A stretch of 64,000 nt of DNA from Andalucia godoyi. Taxonomy: Eukaryota; Discoba; Jakobea; Jakobida; Andaluciidae. Under the pieces are notes generated by a model, which was not told the DNA's origin, made no database searches, and saw only the letters and a list, made by a program, of their open reading frames with translations. The stretch spans positions 1 to 64,000 of the forward strand of contig VRVR01000059.1 in assembly GCA_009859145.1 (NCBI GenBank), given 5' to 3'. Shown here in pieces: positions 1 to 8,389 of this stretch; position 1 is the stretch's first letter; every line of letters starts with the position of its first letter. A program made the position numbers and the translations under genes.

Positions 1-309
1 GACCGCTTCGGAGACCACCCATTTGCGGTTCAACGAGGGAACCTAGCATAAACACTCCGTGCATTTTTGTTTTTGTTTTTGTTTTTGTTTTTGGTCGCAC
101 ATTCCTGATCGTAATCCATTGATTTCCTGGCGTCGGCGCCCGTCGACCATTCGACATGTATTCGCCATCAACACCCACGATGGGGAGACGATTCGAGTGT
201 CTGAACATCTGGAGAAAAATGACCGACTGCTTTCAAAGTTGGGGAAAACGTTGTCAAGCTCATTCTGGAACGTGACTGACTTCAATCGCAGTTGGTGCTG
301 TTTTTCCAG
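1..309. other. Gene-free stretch with TTTTTG microsatellite
   Basis: No supported gene. A short tandem array of TTTTTG units lies at about 64-93. The remainder is the upstream region of the arsenite methyltransferase gene that starts at 310; I recognise no promoter element in it. Confidence 0.5.
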
Positions 310-1425
310 ATGGATCGTCTTGTTTTGGCTTCACACGCATCACTGAAGGGTGACTACGAGTCTGCGGATGCTGTGTACGAGTCTGTGAAGCGCTATTATG
401 GAAAGGTCCTTTGCTGTTCTGCGGACTTGAAGACGTCTGCTTGTTGCACAGCGGGTCGACCTCCCGGCTGGCTGCGATCCATCCTGTCTCGCGTTCCAGA
501 GGAGATTATGTCCAAGTACTATGGATGTGGGACCCCTTTGCACACCGGAATCGACGGCCTCCACGTGCTGGACTTGGGGTCTGGTTCTGGTAGGGATTGC
601 TATGTCGCTGCTGCGTTGGTCGGCCCCACCGGTTCTGTAACGGGAGTGGACATGACTGTTGAGCAGCTCGACGTTTCGCGGCGCCATGCTGATTCGTATT
701 GCAAGAATGATTTGCAGTATCCGACCACGAATCTTCGATTTGTTCAGGGTTTCATCGAATACTTGGATCGTGCCGGCATTGCAGATTCGTCCATTGATCT
801 TGTCATTTCGAATTGTGTCGTCAATCTGTCTCCGTCCAAAGCACGGGTGCTGAGCGAAGTGTTCCGTGTGTTGCGTAATGGCGGGGAGTTCTTCTTTTCC
901 GATGTATTCTGTGATCGACGCCTGCCGCAAAGTGTTCGCGAAAACGAGCTGCTGCTCGGTGAATGCATCGGCGGAGCATTGTATGTGAATGACTTCTTGG
1001 AACTGTGTTCCGGCGTTGGATTCGCAGACCCCCGCCGCGTTTCCATCCGTCCAATTGCTGTTGAGAATGAGGAGCTTGCTGCCATCGTCGGTAATGCACG
1101 GTTCTTCTCGATCGAGTGGCGCCTCTTCAAGATTGCCGGTCTTGAACCGAATTGCGAGGACTACGGCCAATCAGCGGTGTATCGCGGCGGAATTCTTGGT
1201 TCTACTGCTTTGTATCGTCTAGATGACAAGCACACCTTTGAAGCTGGAAGACCGGAGCGCGTCTGCGGAAACACTGCCTTGATGTTAGCGAACACCTGGC
1301 TTGGAAAGTACTTTGCTGTTCACGGCGACACTGATGTTCATTTTGGCAGTTTCCCTTGTGCACCGACGTTGGCAGCGAGGAACGACGAATCAAATTCCGC
1401 ACCTGCTCCAAGTTCTTGTTGTTGA
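310..1425 (+). CDS. Arsenite methyltransferase (AS3MT/ArsM type)
   Basis: A 371-residue SAM-dependent methyltransferase that should methylate trivalent arsenic, a cytosolic arsenic detoxification step. The class I SAM-binding motif I (VLDLGSGSG) is at residues 86-94. Cysteines expected to bind arsenite are visible: a CC pair at 35-36, another at 45-46, Cys169 in SNCVVN and Cys218 in LGECIGG; the last two match the two core metal-binding cysteines of ArsM/AS3MT. The protein ends in SSCC, a C-terminal Cys pair like those of some algal and fungal ArsM proteins. Length fits the family. An open frame reaches further upstream only through a TTG; the first ATG is at 310. Next gene on the same strand starts 168 bp downstream. 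Confidence 0.88.
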   Translation: MDRLVLASHASLKGDYESADAVYESVKRYYGKVLCCSADLKTSACCTAGRPPGWLRSILSRVPEEIMSKYYGCGTPLHTGIDGLHVLDLGSGSGRDCYVAAALVGPTGSVTGVDMTVEQLDVSRRHADSYCKNDLQYPTTNLRFVQGFIEYLDRAGIADSSIDLVISNCVVNLSPSKARVLSEVFRVLRNGGEFFFSDVFCDRRLPQSVRENELLLGECIGGALYVNDFLELCSGVGFADPRRVSIRPIAVENEELAAIVGNARFFSIEWRLFKIAGLEPNCEDYGQSAVYRGGILGSTALYRLDDKHTFEAGRPERVCGNTALMLANTWLGKYFAVHGDTDVHFGSFPCAPTLAARNDESNSAPAPSSCC

Positions 1426-1592
1426 CCCGTCGAGCATTCGCTTGCAGATAGCCAGGAAATCACTGCAGTAAAAAAAATACATTTAAAAAAAAAGGTAAGA
1501 AACGAAAGAATGCTGCGTTTTGGAACCTTATCTTTCCCATGCCAAAACGTACGTAACACGCGGAATATCACCGGGACCCAGTATCTCCGAGT

Positions 1593-2381
1593 ATGAGAGG
1601 CCGAGCTGCCGTGCTTCTCTCCCTCGTTTTTTTCCCCCTCATAATTACTGTGATTATCACCATCTCCTGCGTTGCTAAGGGGACGTTAAATATTTCGAGT
1701 AGGAGAATGAGCCTTGCTCGTGCATTCGTTGGAGAGTTTGCACTGTGTGCGTCTTGGATTGTTGTATCCGAGATTGCAGCAAAGGAGGTGTCTGAGCATG
1801 TGCAGCCGGAGATGGTTGCGCCGCTCAGTCGAGTGCCCGTGGCGATGGTGGTCCTGATGATAGTATTTTCGCAATTGTTCCCTCGCGACATTGTGAATCC
1901 CACGCTGACTTTCTCGCTGTTTGCGACGGGCCGTTTGAAGCTTGCAGAGTGTTTGGTTCGAATGGCTGGACAGTTTGCAGGGCTTTGGGCGGGATGCACT
2001 GTTGCGTACGGAACGTGGAAGTATCCGATCATCCTATCATCGGTCACTTCGGTCAACGAGCTGTCTGCAGTGAACAGTGAAATCGTCTGCAGCGCAATTG
2101 GAATGTTCATCATGATGGCAACAGGCCCGTCGCTGGGCCGTGCTGCTTGCCTGGTCAATGCGCCACTGAATGTCCAGCTGGGGCAGATTGCAAAGATTGC
2201 TCCTACTATGAACTTTCTGTATCCATTCGCTGCGTGTTTGGGTCGCGGATCGTTTGCAGGATTCCATCCATACGTGCACTTTGTCGCTCCGCTAGTGGGA
2301 GGCATCCTTGCATCCTTGGCCACTGTCTTTATTTCCTCTGCTGCTGTGTCCAAGGCGTCCAAGAAACAAAAGTCGGATTGA
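1593..2381 (+). CDS. Unorthodox (AQP11/12-like) aquaporin
   Basis: A 262-residue, multi-pass membrane channel of the MIP family. The N-terminal RAFVGEF at the start of the first conserved helix and the late HFVAPLVGGILA segment match the aquaporin fold, and the pattern is closest to the AQP11/12 subfamily, which sits on intracellular membranes in animals. The first NPA box is NPT (residues 102-104). At the place of the second box the sequence is NFL (207-209), so the proline normally capping the half-helix is missing. The tail is lysine-rich (SKASKKQKSD). Assigned by overall pattern, not close identity; substrate (water, glycerol, peroxide) cannot be inferred. Confidence 0.68.
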   Translation: MRGRAAVLLSLVFFPLIITVIITISCVAKGTLNISSRRMSLARAFVGEFALCASWIVVSEIAAKEVSEHVQPEMVAPLSRVPVAMVVLMIVFSQLFPRDIVNPTLTFSLFATGRLKLAECLVRMAGQFAGLWAGCTVAYGTWKYPIILSSVTSVNELSAVNSEIVCSAIGMFIMMATGPSLGRAACLVNAPLNVQLGQIAKIAPTMNFLYPFAACLGRGSFAGFHPYVHFVAPLVGGILASLATVFISSAAVSKASKKQKSD

Positions 2382-2429
2382 GCACTCGAGGTGACAAAGA
2401 CGTGATGCGTACTATTAAGATTAATGTTT

Positions 2430-2431
2430 CT

Positions 2432-2474
<43 letters not shown>

Positions 2475-2477
2475 TTA
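2430..2477. repeat. (TTTA)n microsatellite
   Basis: About twelve uninterrupted TTTA units followed by an A/T-rich stretch. It lies between the convergent 3' ends of the aquaporin gene and the next minus-strand gene, so it would be in 3' UTR or spacer. Confidence 0.95.
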
Positions 2478-2542
2478 TCATTATTTTAATTTTAAAAAAG
2501 TGTACGGTAGCAACTGTTATGCGTCCAGTGGTTTTCTCGTGC

Positions 2543-5323
2543 CTAATTGTGCAGCTTCTTCGCTTGAAGTCTCGTCATGTAGCGAGGGTTTGTCGCAGAT
2601 CCTGGCTCCGGGGCCAGACTGTATCGGGATCGCGGCTTCTCCTGTTGAAGATGGGAACCCACTGGAGACTGTCGGCGGTTTAGATCGGGGCTCATCAGAT
2701 TCAAACCGGGGGAGTCAAAGGACGGGGCGACTCGAGGAACGGGACTTCGCACAAGGGACCCAGGGAGAGGGCTTGCATTGGACAGAGGACTAACCGCAGC
2801 AAAGGACCGCTCATGCCCGTCGGCAGCATGCGAAACGGGCGACCTGTGCTGTGAAGCAGCATTGTCGAAACGCGAAGCCTCCGGGGATTTCGGAGAAACA
2901 GGCAGCAAACGGACAGCCGAAGAGGCCGGCAGCAGGCTTGAACGAATGTCCACCAGTGATTGCGGGGGTGACGCAAGGCGGGAGAGATTCGATGCAGATG
3001 TCATCCTAGCGAACCATGAAGATGTATTTGCCGGGAGGTTCGCCGGTTCCACAGCTGGTGAGCCGACTGCATGGAGCGGTGAGGTCGCAACGCGAAACTC
3101 CCGACTGCTCAACGGGCTGTTGATCGCAGCACGAACGGGAGTGGACTCTTTGACGGTCAATGGAAGATTTGGGCGAGGAGAAGAAGAAGCGCTCGGAACA
3201 GTGATGGGACCAGTGATGGGACCAGGACTTGCAGTGCGACTGGCAGACAAAACCTGAGGGGAAACAGCGTTTGATAGTTCAGAAAAAATGTTCGGAAAAC
3301 GATCTCCATCTCGTGGAATGCCTTGGAGACTGCTCGCAGGAGTGGGGCGACCAGCCATCGGAGACCGACCAGCATGTGCAGAGGGAAAGTGCATGCCAGG
3401 AGAAGTGCCACCCACTATCTTTCCCGGCGAATCTCGATAAGAGAACAATTCGTCTGCAATAATTGGGTCCGACGGTGAGAAAGAACGGCCGATCGCACTC
3501 TGTAGGTACGAAGGAACCCCTGCTTGAGAAACCCGATTAGAAGCTGAAAGAAAGAGCTCAAAATCCTTTCGGATCAGCAGAAACGGGCACAGCAATTGAG
3601 GATGAATCGCTGCCAAGCCTTTGGAAAACGAGGAAAGCTCGTCTTCTGACATCGGCAGTTCTGCTGCCTTGGCAAGGAGAGAACTCGACACACAGTGTCT
3701 TGCAAGAACTGACATATCAACGTTCCGTGCAGACATGTACGCGTATGCGTCTTGCACATCTTGGAAACGCATGAAGGCGGAGACGACTCTTTCTGTTGAT
3801 AAGAACACCGCATCTTGTGCAGCAATCATTGACAAGTCGCCAATCGCAAACAATTCTTCGTCCACCATTGCTCGCAGAAATCGGAAGCTAAAGACATGAG
3901 TCGAAATTATCCGCAAGCACCTTGTCAACTCCATACACTGGTCATTGGCACTCCGGATGACGTCCAGTGCTGACAGTGCATCGGCAAAATTGACGTCCGC
4001 GGGAGCCAGACAGCTGTTCACTAGCTTCGACAAGATCAGATGGCGATCAATCCAGGTTGTTTTCGAAATATGTACACAGAAAACAACAGAAAACAAGGGT
4101 ACTCCAAATGGCAAGTCGCTGCAGATTGTCAAAAGTTTTGGATAGTCCAGAATCCCATTTCCTGTTTGCACAGAAGTCAGCTGCAGAGATCGAAACAGCA
4201 ACGACAGACTGGCGGAGCTACAGGGCTGCTGGCTCAACCGCGTTGGATCAACCGACAGTGACCCCAACAAGCCGGTAAGCGCAAACAAAAACTCCAAAAA
4301 CGACATTTTGAAGACATCATTTTGGGCGGCAACATCCTGTAACCACTGCGAATGCAAGGAAGGCCAAAACTGGTCCATCATCCATACGCCTGCAGAGCTC
4401 TTGCTCCAAACGCTGCAGAGCCAGGTGAGTGCGGTGCTCTGCGAGGTCGGATGCACGAAGGGACCTTTCTGATGACTGTCCGCAACAAAGTCCCACAGAA
4501 CACTCTGTGCGTTTCCGATGCGATCAACCGACCGAATGCAGACAGACGTTTCCGCGACGTCTTCGATGTTTTCAATTTCTGCATTTGCAAGCGCCGCGAA
4601 CTCTGCAATCCGAGCGGCTGCGGGAGGAGCTCCGAGATCCAGAACATGAACAACGCGCTGCGCACTGACCATCAACAGATATCGCAAGCTAGCATGCAGC
4701 AGCACGCGCGATACATTCCTGACAACCGGCAACGAAGATGCCTGCACACACACAAATCGATCGAACACGACACTGCAGGGGACGTCCGCAAGCGAGTATC
4801 CGTCCGTTATCTCCAGCGTTCCTTCCGGGGCCTCGACATGCATAACGAAGATCCTTGGCAGCGCGACACAGACAACGCAGTTCCCTCTAAGTGCCGCAAA
4901 CTCGGGAGCAAACGGCAGTACAAACGACCCGCACATGGATCCGCAGTGGTAGTCAATGAGCAGCAGAAATGGATCGTCAAACTCCTTTCCCGCAAACAAG
5001 ATGAACGACTGCGACACGAGTCGAATACTCGCTCGCGACGCTGATGCGGGCACTGCGCAGGCCCAGCGAATCTCCATTGGCGGCGGTATTGCCTCTGTTA
5101 CTGTCTGTGTCTGTGCATGGGCTTGATTTTGAGCATCGGCGTTCCGATCTCGCGCAGACGGTACGGCGGCTGCTCGGTCCACACGAAACAGCATCGCAAA
5201 CGACACACAAGACGGTTGGAACGCACATACAATGCACGACGCATCCGACACCACTTCGAACCAACAGATCTCCGACGCGTCTCGACGCAGAACCGCAGCC
5301 AGTTCTCCAACTTGCACGTCCAT
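2543..5323 (-). CDS. Large protein with globular N-terminus and Ser/Pro tail, possibly RMC1/Mic1-like
   Basis: A 926-residue protein starting at the ATG at 5323 (MDVQVGEL); the open frame continues upstream but with membrane-like A/T-rich codons that look non-coding. Residues 1 to about 630 are hydrophobic/globular, and alternate beta-rich segments (for example VVHVLDLG, SVVFDRFV) suggest a WD-like propeller followed by a helical region. The helical part contains SANDQCMEL and FSFRFLRA, which resemble in order the RMC1/Mic1 C-terminal region, a subunit of the Mon1-Ccz1 Rab7 exchange complex. This is a weak recollection-based match. The last ~290 residues are Ser/Pro-rich with many SP sites, a likely disordered phosphorylated tail, ending TRLQAKKLHN. 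The tail is not expected in RMC1. Confidence 0.6.
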   Translation of the reverse strand: MDVQVGELAAVLRRDASEICWFEVVSDASCIVCAFQPSCVSFAMLFRVDRAAAVPSARDRNADAQNQAHAQTQTVTEAIPPPMEIRWACAVPASASRASIRLVSQSFILFAGKEFDDPFLLLIDYHCGSMCGSFVLPFAPEFAALRGNCVVCVALPRIFVMHVEAPEGTLEITDGYSLADVPCSVVFDRFVCVQASSLPVVRNVSRVLLHASLRYLLMVSAQRVVHVLDLGAPPAAARIAEFAALANAEIENIEDVAETSVCIRSVDRIGNAQSVLWDFVADSHQKGPFVHPTSQSTALTWLCSVWSKSSAGVWMMDQFWPSLHSQWLQDVAAQNDVFKMSFLEFLFALTGLLGSLSVDPTRLSQQPCSSASLSLLFRSLQLTSVQTGNGILDYPKLLTICSDLPFGVPLFSVVFCVHISKTTWIDRHLILSKLVNSCLAPADVNFADALSALDVIRSANDQCMELTRCLRIISTHVFSFRFLRAMVDEELFAIGDLSMIAAQDAVFLSTERVVSAFMRFQDVQDAYAYMSARNVDMSVLARHCVSSSLLAKAAELPMSEDELSSFSKGLAAIHPQLLCPFLLIRKDFELFLSASNRVSQAGVPSYLQSAIGRSFSPSDPIIADELFSYRDSPGKIVGGTSPGMHFPSAHAGRSPMAGRPTPASSLQGIPRDGDRFPNIFSELSNAVSPQVLSASRTASPGPITGPITVPSASSSPRPNLPLTVKESTPVRAAINSPLSSREFRVATSPLHAVGSPAVEPANLPANTSSWFARMTSASNLSRLASPPQSLVDIRSSLLPASSAVRLLPVSPKSPEASRFDNAASQHRSPVSHAADGHERSFAAVSPLSNASPLPGSLVRSPVPRVAPSFDSPGLNLMSPDLNRRQSPVGSHLQQEKPRSRYSLAPEPGSATNPRYMTRLQAKKLHN

Positions 5324-5508
5324 TGCAAACACCAGGTCGCACAGCAACGACTTCCAAAACAAAACAACAACAAAATTGAGATAATGAAATAATGAAAAAA
5401 TTGGGAAATTTGGGAAAACAAAAGGCAATGAGAAAATGCAAGGTGCGAAGGCTTTTACAGTTGGTGTTGCGGTATTTTTACTGTTCCAGGTTAAGCCCAG
5501 CATGCTGA

Positions 5509-6381
5509 CTACTGTTTCCTCTTGTCGGAGGCGACGTACGGGATGCAGTTGGCGATCCAGCAGAGGCGAGGGACTCGACCTCCCGAGTACTCAAGGTGTT
5601 CCATGTCGATCCATGTTCCGAGAACGAGTGAGAGGTAGCACGCACAGCCCGTGAGCACGTGCCAGTATGCATGCAGCTGCAGGAAGGCTCGTACGGGGTA
5701 CTGGAACTGCGAGAGGAATCCGCATGCATGGATGTCAGTGAGCCAGAGGGAGAATGCGGCGAGCCAGAGACCGACCCAGAGATACATGATTCTGCGTATG
5801 GATGCGTTTTTCATGTCGTTGTGCAAAGCAACGTACCGCGCGAGCACGAGGAGAACCATGAGTCCAAAAATGACTCGAAAGAGGTTGGGGACAGCGTGGA
5901 AGACGACCATTCCAAGGAATGACGATAGTAAGAAGACCGTGAGTGATGCTGCGAGGTATGGGGACGGTCGCGAGATGCCGTAAAAGTACAGTGCGACTCC
6001 AAGCAGCATGCTGAACTCGTCGAGGTCCTGGCCAAAACGCGAGAGTGTCGCATGGAACCAGAACGACCCAATCCCAATCACCAGACACGCAAGACACAAA
6101 AAGAAGAACTTTGCGCCATATTTGTACTTTTTCGCAAGCACGAGGCCAAGAACCGACGGGATAATATACGACAAATTCGACCACGTGTTGAAAAACTCTG
6201 CAATCATCGGATGAAACTCGTAGTTCAGCTCACACCAGTCCACGGAACTCGTCGGTGCGCCCCAGTATCCCACCGCAGGAACCTTCCACAGTGGATTCGC
6301 AGACGCCCCAAACACATATGGAAACAACAGATCAATCAGCATCATCGTGTGTTCTTTCGCAACATGAATCAATTCATTCAT
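5509..6381 (-). CDS. Alkaline ceramidase
   Basis: A 290-residue seven-TM ceramidase that would hydrolyse ceramide to sphingosine and fatty acid in the ER/Golgi. Hallmarks are in place: WCELNYE at residues 49-55 after the first loop, the SFWFHATLSRFGQDLDE signature with Ser106, His110 and Asp121, and the HAYWH motif with His237 and His241. The three histidines bind the catalytic zinc in ACER3 and the Ser/Asp pair completes the site. The family length is about 265-300, so the gene is complete. The first ATG is at 6381; the frame extends six codons upstream only through a TTG, preceded by an A-run on the plus strand. Confidence 0.93.
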   Translation of the reverse strand: MNELIHVAKEHTMMLIDLLFPYVFGASANPLWKVPAVGYWGAPTSSVDWCELNYEFHPMIAEFFNTWSNLSYIIPSVLGLVLAKKYKYGAKFFFLCLACLVIGIGSFWFHATLSRFGQDLDEFSMLLGVALYFYGISRPSPYLAASLTVFLLSSFLGMVVFHAVPNLFRVIFGLMVLLVLARYVALHNDMKNASIRRIMYLWVGLWLAAFSLWLTDIHACGFLSQFQYPVRAFLQLHAYWHVLTGCACYLSLVLGTWIDMEHLEYSGGRVPRLCWIANCIPYVASDKRKQ

Positions 6382-6892
6382 TACTCCCAGAAACCCCAAA
6401 CAAAAGAAAAAAAAAAAAAAAAAAACCCCTCTAATATGATAAAATCACAAGCCTGAGCTGAAGAGAGTGTGTGTATAGCAATAACCAATAACGGCACGTT
6501 GTGCTCGGCGAATGTTTGACGTTCTCTTCAGGAAAGAAGATGAAATAGAAGTACAAGTTGTGTGTGTAGTAGAAGTTGAAGTACGTTATCCGAGTCGTTG
6601 TCGTTTTTGGGGGGTTGTTTTTCTTCTTGATCTTGCTTTATGATTTTCCCGAAAGCAATGGAAAGGTGACGGAGCGGAAAGAAATGTGGCTATATATCCG
6701 CCAATCCGCGGTGGCCGAGTTCCCCAATGAGCTTACTACAGTCGGGAATGTCGGGCATGTTTTTGTGGATGAACGAGAGAAATCGTCCGGCAGACGAGGA
6801 AGCAGGACACACGAAAACGACTTTTCTGAGTGGCTGACTTATCTGAGTGGCGAACGGAGAGTGGGGTGGTGGTGCATGCGAGAAGAGAGTGG
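6382..6892. other. Divergent intergenic region
   Basis: Lies between the start codons of the ceramidase gene (minus) and the unknown gene at 6893 (plus), so it must hold both promoters. It begins with a run of about 20 A residues (6405-6425). A TATATAT-like stretch occurs at about 6692. No gene seen. Confidence 0.4.
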
Positions 6893-7687
6893 ATGATATG
6901 CCGACGAGTGGGGCGGCTCGAGGTTCTTGACGAGCCGATTGAACTGAGGTTGCGTGTTTCGATCCCGGTTCCGAACCTGGACATGCTGCTGCATCTGGTT
7001 CCAACGGCGTGGCAGCGACTGACTGTGTCTAAAGCAGATGAGATGACGAGCTATGTCGAGCGGTATCGACGCAGGGTCGATGCGCTGCGGGGTGCAGATC
7101 CCACACACAGAATGGACTTGTACAGAGCGTGTGTCTACATTGCGCTGTTTGACCGCGTCAAGCACGACATTGTCGAGAGCCTCGCGCTCGACGAAGCCAC
7201 AATTATGGACTGCATTTCACACAGAAAGAACATGGCAAGACTCGTTGCATCGTCGCTTCCCGATCCCGTCTTTCTGCAGTTCCCGCAGTTTGCTCCGTGG
7301 TTTTTCGTCTTGGCACAGCCGGATCTTGACATTCTCCGCGACACCACGGGGAACGGACACATTGGAGCGCGGGTGCTAGATCGCATGATTCTGACAAGCT
7401 CCGAGCTGCAACGACGGATGGACACAGTTGTACGCAACTTTTGTCAACACAGTGCGGTTGGACGGGCCGCCCTGTTGGACGACATGCCTGTCGGCGGAGC
7501 TGATGACGATTCAGATCGCGGATTTGCAGTGTTTTCAAAGTGGGCTCGCGGCGAGGTGGAGCGGAGGAGCGACGAGCTCATTCCGGTGATCCAACGACTC
7601 ATAGCAGAGATTCGCAGACTGAACTCGCGGTTAATGGAGGTGCAACGCCGTCGAAAAGCCATCGAAGACATGAAGCTCAGCTCGTGA
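6893..7687 (+). CDS. Unknown protein with C-terminal coiled coil
   Basis: A 264-residue protein that I do not recognise. The ATG at 6893 (MICRRVGRLEV) is the first in frame; the frame is open upstream only from a GTG. The body (about residues 30-200) is helical with a mixed hydrophobic pattern and no transmembrane segment. An acidic linker GGADDDSD is near residue 208, and the last ~45 residues (ELIPVIQRLIAEIRRLNSRL) form a plausible amphipathic coiled coil. Codon use and length support a real gene. It ends 87 bp before the MITE. Confidence 0.7.
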   Translation: MICRRVGRLEVLDEPIELRLRVSIPVPNLDMLLHLVPTAWQRLTVSKADEMTSYVERYRRRVDALRGADPTHRMDLYRACVYIALFDRVKHDIVESLALDEATIMDCISHRKNMARLVASSLPDPVFLQFPQFAPWFFVLAQPDLDILRDTTGNGHIGARVLDRMILTSSELQRRMDTVVRNFCQHSAVGRAALLDDMPVGGADDDSDRGFAVFSKWARGEVERRSDELIPVIQRLIAEIRRLNSRLMEVQRRRKAIEDMKLSS

Positions 7688-7772
7688 ACTCAGCTCTTCG
7701 ATGCAGTTTGAGGTAAGTCCGCTGTCCCGTGGTGTGGGCCTCCCACAATGGGATTGCAGGCAAGTACCATCA

Positions 7773-8191
7773 TCCTCCAACCCAAAACCTCTCTCCAAAC
7801 ATTTGGCTCGCATGCTGCGCCTCAAAAAAACAGATTTATTTAGTGTAAAGTGACTTTTACAATCCGCATCAGCGCCCATCCAATGAGTTCCCCTTTTGAG
7901 TGGGACATCCGTGGGTCCGCGCACCCCAAAACAGAGACAACCTATTTTCCTGTTCAGAGCTCTCGAGCTGATCAGTGATTGCATTCGTTAGAAAACCGTT
8001 TTGGACCTTGGGAACCAAGAGGAAAACTAGGGATTTTTCAACGAGCTTCTTTTATTGCCATTTTCGCATTTTTTTAAATCCGCTTGTTCATTTCTCGGCT
8101 GTCAATCGAGCGGGATATTTGTATTTGATTTCTGTTTGATTTGGCAGTGGGTTGTGCGCCCACACACAAAAGTGAGAGAGAGAGAGAGAGA

Positions 8192-8239
<48 letters not shown>

Positions 8240-8381
8240 GCCGCGGCGGAGGAATCATCGATTAAAAAGGGATGCGGCTGTCGATATTCGACAGTGTCTC
8301 ATTGGGCCTTAATCTGCACACCCTCAGCCATACTATCCGATGATCTTCACAGCCGTCCACCAGTCGTTTTTGGGCTGGAGG
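7773..8381. mobile_element. MITE, copy 1 (inverted relative to copy 2)
   Basis: A non-coding element of about 610 bp bounded by imperfect terminal inverted repeats: CCTCCAACCCAAAA at the left end and its near-complement TTTTGGGCTGGAGG at the right. A second copy in opposite orientation lies at 38507-39116 and matches along its whole length. It holds a long (GA)n tract at about 8174-8235 and an open frame of ~80 codons that is present in both copies but resembles no protein. With no transposase it would depend on an enzyme made elsewhere. The right end stops 8 bp before the stop codon of the neighbouring minus-strand gene. Confidence 0.8.
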
Positions 8382-8389
8382 ATGTATTT

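Noticed and set aside
2701-2976. Numerous overlapping frames opposite the large minus-strand genes
   Set aside because: They are antisense shadows with atypical composition and no recognisable domains.
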